A stretch of 29,455 nucleotides of DNA. Source: Bacillota bacterium (GTDB lineage: Bacteria > Bacillota > Clostridia > Peptostreptococcales > Anaerovoracaceae). The notes beneath the pieces are model-generated. The model ran no database searches. It was not told the origin of the DNA and worked only from the letters and a program-made list of their open reading frames with translations. This document shows positions 1 to 6,714 of the stretch, piece after piece. Every line of letters starts with the position of its first letter. Positions within the stretch are counted from its first letter, which is position 1. The stretch lies in the NCBI GenBank assembly GCA_016284485.1, contig JAEEOX010000154.1, positions 1 to 29,455 on the forward strand, given 5' to 3'. Both the position numbers and the translations under genes were made by a program.

Positions 1-306
1 GTACCAGTTGACGATGTTCGGGGCGCAAAGAGCTATCTCCGCTGCGATGAGGATCACCATCCAGCCCTTCCATGCAAGCCTGGGCCAGCGGTCCCTCAGA
101 AGCAGCATGAAATTCCGCACCATGGAAACGGCCAGGACTATCATTCCCGATACGCTTCCGAGGAGCAGATACTGTATCCCGAAAAACACGTTAGCCAGAA
201 TGTCCATGATGAGGACCCGGGTGGCGTTTTTCATCTGGAAACTTATGACCATTGAAGCCAGGCCCAGGAAACCCAGGGCCTGTACGAAGAATACGGATTC
301 CGTCAT
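1..306 (-). CDS. YgjV-like inner membrane protein, C-terminus cut by window edge
   Basis: I translated the minus strand from an ATG at 306-304 and the frame stays open for 102 codons to the window edge. The visible part is very hydrophobic, beginning MTESVFFVQALGFLGLA, with about three membrane segments (around residues 5-25, 35-60 and 78-100) and a short basic loop containing LLRDRWPR. The pattern of a first helix, a SFQMK turn, a FFGIQYLLLG helix and an RN-containing segment matches the YgjV (Imp-YgjV) family of unknown function. The ATG overlaps the TGA of the upstream EamA gene (ATGA), and a GGAGG lies about 10 nt before it, so the two are translationally coupled. The C-terminal part is missing because the window ends here, not because the gene is broken. 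Confidence 0.72.
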   Translation of the reverse strand, partial: MTESVFFVQALGFLGLASMVISFQMKNATRVLIMDILANVFFGIQYLLLGSVSGMIVLAVSMVRNFMLLLRDRWPRLAWKGWMVILIAAEIALCAPNIVNWY

Positions 307-1217
307 TGTGGCGAACTGCCTCCTTCAGCCGGAACTTCAGATTTCTTTTTCTTTTCGGGGAGGTTGGAGATGACCACTGCTGCGAACATTATGATGCAGC
401 CCATTATCTCCCTCATTGTCATAGTCTCGTGAAGCAGTACAACTCCTGCCAGGACACCGAACACCGACTCGAGGCAAAGTATCAGCGCCGCGATGGCGGG
501 ATCCGCCTCACGCTGTCCCAGAACCTGGAAGGTGTAAGCGATGCCGCAGCTTATGACGCCTGCATAGAGGATGGGGAACCAGACTGACATTATGTTGGAC
601 ATGCTCACCGGGCTCTCGAAGATCACCATGCAGATCATTCCCAGAAGTCCCGAAAACAGGAACTGGATGCAGGAGAGCTTCAGTCCGTCGATGCGCTCCA
701 CAAAGTAGTCCACTGCGTTCATCTGAGCCGCGAAGGCTATGGCGCAGAGGATGACCAGCGTGTCTCCCAGCTGGATCTTGAAGGACGCATCGGTCATGCA
801 GAGCAGATAGAGCCCTATTACATCCAGCACAACGCAGAGCCATACGATGGGGCGGGTCTTTTTCTTGAAAACCAGCAGGTACAGGATGGGGCAGAACACC
901 ACGTAGAGCGTTGTTATGAATGCAGCCTTGCCCGCCGTGGTATATGCCAGACCGAACTGCTGAAGAGAAGCGGCTACGAAGAGGAAAAAGCCGCAGACTA
1001 TGCCGCCGATAAGCTCAGTCTTGTTTACTATGGGCTGGGACTTGTCTTTATGATTCTTCAGTACCAGAGGCACCAGCACCAGGCCTCCTATGAAGGTCCT
1101 TATACCGTTGAACGTGAACGCTCCTATCTGACCTCCGCTCTTCTGGGCCACGAAAGCCGTACCCCAGATGAAGGCTGCGATCAGCAGCAGCAAATTGGCT
1201 TTCATTTTGTTCGACAT
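303..1217 (-). CDS. EamA/DMT-family transporter (first copy)
   Basis: A 304-residue protein with ten predicted membrane helices and two internally related halves, the usual length and layout of drug/metabolite-transporter (EamA) permeases. The start reads MSNKMKANLLLLIAAFIWGT with the typical FIWGTAFVAQK of the first EamA repeat; the second repeat carries ALILCLESVFGVLAGVVLLHE, the classic final-helix signature. The C-terminus is lysine-rich (PEKKKKSE) and probably cytoplasmic. The start ATG has TAGGAGAAG upstream. It begins 10 nt after the PucR-type regulator and overlaps the YgjV-like gene by 4 nt, so the regulator probably controls this exporter or importer. The substrate cannot be told from sequence; amino acids or purine-type metabolites would fit the family. 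Confidence 0.88.
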   Translation of the reverse strand: MSNKMKANLLLLIAAFIWGTAFVAQKSGGQIGAFTFNGIRTFIGGLVLVPLVLKNHKDKSQPIVNKTELIGGIVCGFFLFVAASLQQFGLAYTTAGKAAFITTLYVVFCPILYLLVFKKKTRPIVWLCVVLDVIGLYLLCMTDASFKIQLGDTLVILCAIAFAAQMNAVDYFVERIDGLKLSCIQFLFSGLLGMICMVIFESPVSMSNIMSVWFPILYAGVISCGIAYTFQVLGQREADPAIAALILCLESVFGVLAGVVLLHETMTMREIMGCIIMFAAVVISNLPEKKKKSEVPAEGGSSPQ

Positions 1218-1227
1218 GATTCTTCTC

Positions 1228-2412
1228 CTATACTCCGGTATTTCTCAGCGTGCCTTCCAGAAGCAGCACTCTTACTGCAAGCACCAGACTCTCTCTGAAT
1301 TCCTCCTCCGAAAGGTGAGGTGCTGTCATCTCATGGATCCTTTTGATCCTGTATCTTACTGTGTTCTTGTGGCAAAACAGCCTTTCGGCAGCCTCGTTCA
1401 GATCACAGTTCGCCAAAACATATTCTCTGGCTGTCTCCATCAACCCGACAGATTCAGCTTTTTCCTCGGTCAGGGGTCTGAGGAAGTCTTTTGAACTTCT
1501 GACCAGACTGCCCGAACTCATCTCCGGAGCCAGAAGTCTGTATACTCCCATGTCTCCGTATCTCTGAACGGCCTCGCCCTTCACGCGGGCCGCCTGCATC
1601 GCCCAGAATGCTTCGTTCACAGCTTCGGTGAAATCTTCACTTTCCAGGATCATGCTGAGTCCGGTCACAGCCGTCTCCAGGGGAAGGCCGCAGGCCACTG
1701 CGGCATCCTTCATAAGGACGCCCATATCCCTTTTGCCGGGCTCTTCCCTGGTCATGATCATCAGTCCGCCCTGCCTGAATCTAGTGAGGCTCACCCGGTC
1801 CGAATACCTGGGCTCAAGGCTCAGCTTCCTGATGTATCTTATCATATGATCCCTGTCATAGATGCCGGGATCTGAAGGACTCTCGAAGCAGGCAGCCTGA
1901 ACATACCTGCCCTTGGCAGGAAGTATCATGTGCTTCAGTCTCTCCGCATCGCCCCCGCTGAGCTGACCGCTCAGGATATTTTCCAGGGCGTCCTCGGTCT
2001 CCGTCTCCGTCATATCCATGCCGGCTTCTTTCTTCACCGCCAGCACAATATCCTCGAAGAAGGCGTCGTCCGTTATCTCGAAGATCGGAAAGCTGTTTCT
2101 CTCGGAATACTCCAGGACTTCGCCCGGCAGTTCCCTGAAGAAAACAGGCTTGTAGCAGAGACAGGCGATGCCCATCTCATCCATCCGGGTCACGGCGTCC
2201 AGCAGGAGTTCGGGTTTGTTCCTGGCGAACATCAGGCTTGAGATACCCAGGCTGTTGCCGTAAAACATCTCCTCCCTGGTGAACTCCACGCCCTCTGCGA
2301 ACTCGAAGTCCACTATCTCGGTGGCGTTCACTTCCTTGTCCAGTCCGCCGGATCCGGATACCAGTCTGAAGCCCGACAGTTCGGGCAGTTTTATGATCTC
2401 CTTAAGTCTCAA
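1228..2412 (-). CDS. PucR-family transcriptional regulator
   Basis: A 394-residue regulator with an N-terminal PucR-type sensory region (about residues 5-125), a middle GGDEF-like/CdaR-like region and a C-terminal HTH_30 domain at about 325-390. The C-terminal helix-turn-helix is clear: CDLNEAAERLFCHKNTVRYR followed by IKRI, the hallmark of PucR/CdaR/SdaR regulators, which commonly control purine, sugar-acid or amino-acid utilisation genes. The likely start is a TTG (2412-2410), since no ATG fits the conserved N-terminus LKEIIKLPEL and a GGAG lies 6-7 nt upstream. It is followed after 10 nt by the EamA gene and preceded by a 61-residue ORF after about 20 nt. The ligand is unknown. Confidence 0.85.
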   Translation of the reverse strand: MRLKEIIKLPELSGFRLVSGSGGLDKEVNATEIVDFEFAEGVEFTREEMFYGNSLGISSLMFARNKPELLLDAVTRMDEMGIACLCYKPVFFRELPGEVLEYSERNSFPIFEITDDAFFEDIVLAVKKEAGMDMTETETEDALENILSGQLSGGDAERLKHMILPAKGRYVQAACFESPSDPGIYDRDHMIRYIRKLSLEPRYSDRVSLTRFRQGGLMIMTREEPGKRDMGVLMKDAAVACGLPLETAVTGLSMILESEDFTEAVNEAFWAMQAARVKGEAVQRYGDMGVYRLLAPEMSSGSLVRSSKDFLRPLTEEKAESVGLMETAREYVLANCDLNEAAERLFCHKNTVRYRIKRIHEMTAPHLSEEEFRESLVLAVRVLLLEGTLRNTGV

Positions 2413-2432
2413 TCTATGCTCCGATCATGACC

Positions 2433-2618
2433 TTAGACCGCCTTGCTCTTTGACTCCTTGTAAAGCCTGATAACTTCCGGCCAGGTCTTCCTGCCGATGG
2501 GCACGCAGTATACCCTGTTCATATCCTCAGCAGTATTTTCTTTCGCGATATTGTAGTTGAGTATCCTCTCAGTTACGCTTGCTGCGTACTCTGATGTGGG
2601 TCTGTTGTAGATATACAT
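2433..2618 (-). CDS. Small hypothetical protein (61 aa)
   Basis: A short ORF beginning MYIYNRPTSEYAASVTERIL. I chose the ATG at 2618-2616 over one 21 nt upstream because a near-perfect Shine-Dalgarno (AAAGGAGGT) sits 6-7 nt before it. The protein is soluble, has no signal peptide or membrane segment, and contains one Cys (VYCVPIGRKTW). I do not recognise a family. It stands first in the small-ORF, PucR, EamA, YgjV-like operon with a gap of only about 20 nt to the regulator, so it is probably expressed. Function unknown. Confidence 0.6.
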   Translation of the reverse strand: MYIYNRPTSEYAASVTERILNYNIAKENTAEDMNRVYCVPIGRKTWPEVIRLYKESKSKAV

Positions 2619-2694
2619 TTCCGTACCTCCTTTGTTCATTTGGTACTTTAAATATATATCATCAGCCCACGGGATTCATTATCTCCAGATATAA

Positions 2695-2753
2695 ATAATA
2701 TAGCCTGTCTTTGTACGTTTGTACAACATTATTTGATTACAGGCTATTATTAT
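2695..2753 (-). terminator. Long hairpin after the CobC-like phosphatase
   Basis: Outer arms AATAATATAGCCTG (2695-2707) and CAGGCTATTATTAT (2740-2753) pair, and an inner palindrome TTGTAC (2711-2716) / GTACAA (2721-2726) lies in the loop. It lies just past the phosphatase stop and before the small-ORF operon. The run of U on the minus strand is poor (TATTTATAT), so it may be an inefficient terminator or a stability hairpin. Confidence 0.45.
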
Positions 2754-2783
2754 CTTTAAAATCCATCGATTATTTGTTCTAAC

Positions 2784-3449
2784 TTACTGATATTCCTTCC
2801 AGGTCTTGCCTTTGGCTGATTCGCAGGTGAGTTCTTTGAAGGATACGGGCTTGCCGTCCTCAAAGAACACCTGATATCCCAGGCCGGACTTGGGGGTCCA
2901 GAGCCAGAAATTCTCTCTGAGGCCCGGGAACCAGTTCATCATGGTGGCGGAGATGGCTCCTCCGTGGCAGACCATGACGGACACAGCGTCTCCGCCGTCG
3001 TGTCTGTGAGCCAGTTCCGTCATGCGGTGCTTGCCAACGAGGATCTCGTTGCCTCTCTTGATCCTGTCCATGTAGCCCATCATGCTCTCGCCTCCGGGGA
3101 AGCAAAACGTGCCAGTCCCGTCGTTGATCCATTCCTCGGCTCCGGGGAGTTCCTTCAGCTCATCGAAGGTCTTGCACTCCCAGTCGCCGAAGTTGATCTC
3201 CTTCATCTCCTCGATCTCCTCGTAGGGCACGTCGCCGAAAAGATGATGCAGGGTCTCCTTGGTCCTGACCAGGGTGGTCACATAGAACCTGGCGTCGGCG
3301 GGAATCTCCGGATAGGCTCCTTCTTTTTTGTATATATCCAGAGTGTCGTAGCCCTCCTTGACCACGTGCAGGTCGGCCCAACCGTAGTACCAGTGGTTCA
3401 CTATACCCTCAGTAGTTCCGTGTCTTATCAAAACTATGTACGACTTCAC
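2784..3449 (-). CDS. cobC: Histidine phosphatase family protein, probable alpha-ribazole-5'-phosphate phosphatase (CobC-like)
   Basis: A 221-residue histidine phosphatase. The phosphohistidine motif RHGTTEG is at residues 9-15, the partner acidic stretch EMKEINFGDWE around 81-91, and the second catalytic histidine in VMVCHGGAIS (H162). In cobalamin synthesis, CobC-type members remove the 5'-phosphate from alpha-ribazole phosphate or adenosylcobalamin phosphate. Assignment to that role rests mainly on location: it is the last gene of a cobT-cobU-cobS run and follows the CobU-like paralogue by 26 nt. The start is a GTG (3449-3447) preceded by AGGAAAGGAAAAG; no ATG fits as well. A general phosphoglycerate-mutase-like or sugar phosphatase role remains possible. 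Confidence 0.75.
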   Translation of the reverse strand: MKSYIVLIRHGTTEGIVNHWYYGWADLHVVKEGYDTLDIYKKEGAYPEIPADARFYVTTLVRTKETLHHLFGDVPYEEIEEMKEINFGDWECKTFDELKELPGAEEWINDGTGTFCFPGGESMMGYMDRIKRGNEILVGKHRMTELAHRHDGGDAVSVMVCHGGAISATMMNWFPGLRENFWLWTPKSGLGYQVFFEDGKPVSFKELTCESAKGKTWKEYQ

Positions 3450-3475
3450 TTCTTTTCCTTTCCTGCGGCTCTGCG

Positions 3476-3856
3476 CTATTTGATGCGCTTGCCGATCCCT
3501 GCGAACACGCGGATGACTGCGTCAGCCTCGCCCACCAGATAGATGGCCAGGCGGCTGGCAGCCTCTCTGGCTGCCCTGTCCTTGGGATCCATGGGCACCA
3601 GTCCGCAGGAGATGTCGTTTAAGATTATCACCGAGTTGGCCCATTTGCTGCGCCTGGCAGCCATGAACTTCACCGGGTTTCTGTCCGCCTCGAGACAGGC
3701 GTAGCAGATCTCCTCCACATTGTTCAGTATTCTTTTGCTGAAATCTATGTCCACCTTGTCACGGGTGCAGTTGTACACGTCCGTGGATCTGTAGTGTGTC
3801 TTTTCCAAAGCGTATTCCAGCATTCCCTGGTACGCTCCCCCTATGATCAATACCAT
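3476..3856 (-). CDS. Short CobU-like protein lacking the P-loop lysine
   Basis: A 126-residue protein. Its C-terminal half (NDISCGLVPMDPKDRAARE, then ADAVIRVFAGIGKRIK) resembles the end of adenosylcobinamide kinase/guanylyltransferase CobU, where a SNEVG-x-GIVP motif is followed by a helix and a VxAGxPxxLK tail. The N-terminus MVLIIGGAYQGMLEYA sits where CobU has its GGARSGKS P-loop but lacks the GK[ST], so ATP binding by this chain alone is doubtful. It is about 60 residues shorter than CobU. It has a strong AGGAGGT site and lies between cobS and the CobC-like gene. It may be a regulatory or complementing partner of the full-length CobU at 4783-5490. Confidence 0.65.
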   Translation of the reverse strand: MVLIIGGAYQGMLEYALEKTHYRSTDVYNCTRDKVDIDFSKRILNNVEEICYACLEADRNPVKFMAARRSKWANSVIILNDISCGLVPMDPKDRAAREAASRLAIYLVGEADAVIRVFAGIGKRIK

Positions 3857-3886
3857 TTTGACCTCCTGTAATTCAAAACATCCAAC

Positions 3887-3910
3887 TCCGGGCCCCGCGC
3901 CCGGCCCGGA
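3887..3910 (-). repeat. GC-rich hairpin between cobS and the CobU-like gene
   Basis: TCCGGGCC (3887-3894) and GGCCCGGA (3903-3910) form a perfect 8-bp stem with an 8-nt loop in the 57-nt gap after cobS. No U-run follows on the minus strand, so it is more likely an mRNA stability or processing hairpin than a terminator. Confidence 0.5.
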
Positions 3911-3913
3911 CCT

Positions 3914-4786
3914 CTATATCAGAAGCCCGACTATACCCATGAGTTCTCCCCAGAGTATGCCGTATCCGGCTATGTCGCCGTTCATGCCCTTGAGCTGATG
4001 GCGGGCGATGAGGCAGGATATCAGCGACCCCGCGAAGGAGAGAATTATTATCATCATAAGCCCGAATCTGTCCGGTCTGGGGCAGACGGTGTGGGCTATC
4101 ACCAGAAGGATCAGCAGCTGGACTGCCATGAATACGGCAGCCTTGGTGTCCTTCATCATCATCCTGTACTGGCTGGTCTCCATGGGCTCCAGGTTCATCA
4201 TCAGGAACCCTGACACCGCCCTGGGGACGGTCATTATCACTGCGAAAGCCATGAGAACGGACTTGGGATCATGTCCGCCGGTCAGCGAGTTGATCAGGCC
4301 GTTTCCCATGCCAGGCGAGAACAGCTGCAGGAGCCCTGAGCTGATCAGCGTGTCCAGCAGGGGCTTGAAGGACTGGCCCAGTCCCGGATCCACGTAGGAT
4401 GCCATGCATCCGAACTCGATGAGTACCAGGAAAATGAAGCTGACTATGGCGAAGGTCCCGCACCTGCTGTCCTTGAGGATGGCCCGCTTTTTCTGAAGAT
4501 CTCCCCTGGACATCAGGGCGTCGTTGACGTCCATGTATCCGTCCACGTGGATGAATCCCGATATCACGAAGGGTATCCAGATAAGAAGGGCTGCGGCCGC
4601 GATGTATGGCAGCTGCAGCTTGAGAGCCAGTATCCCCAGAAGTCCCCAGATCAGGCCCATCAGGAAACCTACTGTGGGCAGCCATGCCAGCATGTATGGT
4701 CTCGCCTCTTCATCCCACTTCCTGGGACCGGGTATGTAGCAAAAGTTCCCCCAGCACATGAGAAGTCCCGTCAAAACCTTTTTCAT
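3914..4786 (-). CDS. cobS: Adenosylcobinamide-GDP ribazoletransferase (cobalamin synthase)
   Basis: A 290-residue polytopic membrane protein of normal CobS length. CobS joins adenosylcobinamide-GDP to alpha-ribazole (phosphate), the last assembly step of adenosylcobalamin, in the cytoplasmic membrane. Diagnostic motifs are present: an early DEEARPYMLAWLPTVG segment, HVDGYMD at about residues 80-86 (the conserved H-x-DG-x-xD), and KDSRCGTFA at about 105-113. At least six hydrophobic segments follow. The ATG overlaps the TGA of cobU (ATGA), so the two are coupled. Its substrates come from CobU and CobT encoded immediately upstream. Confidence 0.93.
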   Translation of the reverse strand: MKKVLTGLLMCWGNFCYIPGPRKWDEEARPYMLAWLPTVGFLMGLIWGLLGILALKLQLPYIAAAALLIWIPFVISGFIHVDGYMDVNDALMSRGDLQKKRAILKDSRCGTFAIVSFIFLVLIEFGCMASYVDPGLGQSFKPLLDTLISSGLLQLFSPGMGNGLINSLTGGHDPKSVLMAFAVIMTVPRAVSGFLMMNLEPMETSQYRMMMKDTKAAVFMAVQLLILLVIAHTVCPRPDRFGLMMIIILSFAGSLISCLIARHQLKGMNGDIAGYGILWGELMGIVGLLI

Positions 4787-5490
4787 CGTTCTCCCTCACC
4801 TCCGGAATGTCTGAACTCTGCCCACGGGAAATTGGCCTCCCTCTCCAGGGCCTTCGGGTGAGCCGGCGCCCCGTCCTCGCGGGATATCCCCTGGACCGCC
4901 AGCTGGACGGCCGCCTCGTCGTTCCTCTCGGCCATCCTGGTCAGTTCCTCAGGTACCTCTTCGTCTTTTTTGTACCATGTGGGGAAGCCGTAAAACATCT
5001 CTATGGCCGCATCGCATTCCTGGGCCAGCATCCTGTCTATGTCCGCCAGGCCCTTCCTGTACGCCTCCACCGTGTCCGAGTAGTCTATGGCATCGGAGTA
5101 CATGTAGTCCGACACGAAGATCAGAGAATCGAAGGTGTGGCAGAGCTCCCTGAGCTCAGCCGTGATCTTTCTGGGCGCGGAGTGATACATGCTCCCGTCC
5201 TCTCTGAACATCTCGTTGGACAGCAGGGCTGTCACCGAATCTATGAGGTAGACCCCCTCAGGATCCGTCAGCGCCTGAGACAGATTCTTTCCCGCCTCGA
5301 TGGTACGGAAACCCAGGCCGTTCCTGTTCCACTGGTGACGCTCGATCCTCTCCCTGTCCTCGTCGTCGTGAGGGATCATGGTCGCCACGTAGTAAAGCGG
5401 CCTTTCCGCCTCCCTGGCCATCTTCACGGCCAGGTTCTGGGCGAAGTCAGATTTTCCGTTTTTGGCTCCTCCTGATATGAATACGTTCAT
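4783..5490 (-). CDS. cobU: Adenosylcobinamide kinase / adenosylcobinamide-phosphate guanylyltransferase
   Basis: A 235-residue RecA-fold protein with the CobU P-loop ISGGAKNGKS at residues 5-14 and an ERIERHQW segment at 47-54, containing the histidine (H52) equivalent to the guanylylated His of CobU. Family members phosphorylate adenosylcobinamide and then form its GDP derivative. It is longer than typical CobU (about 180 aa), and where CobU has V-S-N-E-V-G this protein reads VSDYMYSDAIDYSD, so one active-site motif is replaced. The short CobU-like protein encoded two genes later keeps a version of that missing motif. It overlaps cobS by 4 nt and follows cobT by 71 nt. Confidence 0.85.
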   Translation of the reverse strand: MNVFISGGAKNGKSDFAQNLAVKMAREAERPLYYVATMIPHDDEDRERIERHQWNRNGLGFRTIEAGKNLSQALTDPEGVYLIDSVTALLSNEMFREDGSMYHSAPRKITAELRELCHTFDSLIFVSDYMYSDAIDYSDTVEAYRKGLADIDRMLAQECDAAIEMFYGFPTWYKKDEEVPEELTRMAERNDEAAVQLAVQGISREDGAPAHPKALEREANFPWAEFRHSGGEGER

Positions 5491-5534
5491 TGCTTTTCCC
5501 CTTTATTGTTCCCTTTTGGTGATCAGTTCAATTC

Positions 5535-5555
5535 CGGCGCAAAACATCTGCGCCG
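5535..5555. repeat. Hairpin between cobT and cobU, repeated elsewhere in the window
   Basis: CGGCGCA and TGCGCCG form a 7-bp stem around the loop AAACATC. The 19-nt core GCGCAAAACATCTGCGCCG recurs exactly at 25458-25476 in another intergenic region. It resembles a small REP-type palindrome. No U-run accompanies it. Confidence 0.55.
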
Positions 5556-5561
5556 CAGTCT

Positions 5562-6701
5562 CTAGAAGAAATTGCCGCTCTTCCTCTGCTCCAGATAATC
5601 GGCATCTATTGCCCCCTCGTCGTAGGTGGCCATCAGATTCATGGTGGCACAGGCCGTTTCCATGATCTTGAAGGTGATGGGGCATCCCGAGCCCTCGCCC
5701 AGGCGCATGCCCAGGTCGAACAAAGGCCTGATCCCCAGTTCCTCCATGGCTATGACGTATCCCTGCTCCCTGGACTTATGGGACGCGAACATGAAGTTCG
5801 CGGCCTTGGGTGCCAGGCGGGCGGCCGCCAGGGCCGCCACGGCTGAGATGTAGCCGTCGATCACCACAGGTATGCGATAGAGGGCGGCGCCGACATAGGC
5901 GCCGGTCATGGCGGCTATGTCGAAGCCGCCTGCGTTCCTTATTACTGTAAGTGGATCCAGCCCCGCGTTGGCCGCGGCGGCCTCACCCACTATCTCTGTT
6001 TTTCTTGCCAGACCTTCATCGGTGAGGCCGCCTCCGCGGCCTACCACTTCCTCAGCGGAATGGCCTGTCAGAGCTGCCAGCACGCAGGCGGAGGTGGTGG
6101 TGTTTCCTATGCCCATCTCGCCTATGCCGAAGACCTGAACGCCTGCGTCCTTCATGGCTTTTGCGGCCTCGATGCCGGTGAGGAAGGCCTTTTCAAGCTG
6201 CTCATCGGTCATGGCCGGACCCTTGGCCAGGTCAGCCGTTCCGGGGGCCAGCCTGCGGTCCACTATCTTCCGGGCGATCCTGCCCTCAGAAACCATGTCA
6301 CGGGTCATGAGAGTCTCGGGTATGTCCATCTTGACTCCCATGTTAACCACCAGAAGGTCGAAGTTCCAGTACTTGGCCATGGAGCTCACCCCGGTGAAGC
6401 GACGCGGCATGTTGATGGTCTGTGAATAGGTCACCGACTGGGGAGCCGATGCCACGCCCTCCGCGCATACACCGTTGTCCGCGCTGAAGACCGCCACCGC
6501 CTGGCGGCTCACGTCGTTCTTGACCCGGCCGGTGATCCCCGCCAGGCGGACGGTGATGTCCTCCAGGTAACCCAGTGCTCCGGTGGGCTTGGCCAGCTGC
6601 TCCTGGCGGGCTTCTGCAGCCTTCACCGCGTCAGCATCCAGGTCGCCGGTACGCTCCACCTGTGCAAGTATATCTTCGATAAGTTTTCTGTTATCGCTCA
6701 T
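5562..6701 (-). CDS. cobT: Nicotinate-nucleotide--dimethylbenzimidazole phosphoribosyltransferase
   Basis: A 379-residue CobT. It activates the lower-ligand base by transferring phosphoribose from nicotinate mononucleotide, giving alpha-ribazole phosphate for CobS. Family motifs seen include PTGALGYLEDI near the N-terminus, FSADNGVCAEGV, GIGEMGIGNTTTSA in the centre, VGRGGGLTDEG, and RLGEGSGCPI near the C-terminus, whose Glu matches the catalytic base of CobT. It starts at an ATG 13 nt after the phosphohexomutase stop, with AAAGG upstream. It is slightly longer than the usual 340-350 residues, with the extra length at the C-terminus (YLEQRKSGNFF). It heads the cobT-cobU-cobS-CobU-like-cobC order. 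Confidence 0.95.
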   Translation of the reverse strand: MSDNRKLIEDILAQVERTGDLDADAVKAAEARQEQLAKPTGALGYLEDITVRLAGITGRVKNDVSRQAVAVFSADNGVCAEGVASAPQSVTYSQTINMPRRFTGVSSMAKYWNFDLLVVNMGVKMDIPETLMTRDMVSEGRIARKIVDRRLAPGTADLAKGPAMTDEQLEKAFLTGIEAAKAMKDAGVQVFGIGEMGIGNTTTSACVLAALTGHSAEEVVGRGGGLTDEGLARKTEIVGEAAAANAGLDPLTVIRNAGGFDIAAMTGAYVGAALYRIPVVIDGYISAVAALAAARLAPKAANFMFASHKSREQGYVIAMEELGIRPLFDLGMRLGEGSGCPITFKIMETACATMNLMATYDEGAIDADYLEQRKSGNFF

Positions 6702-6714
6702 TTATTCCGACCTT

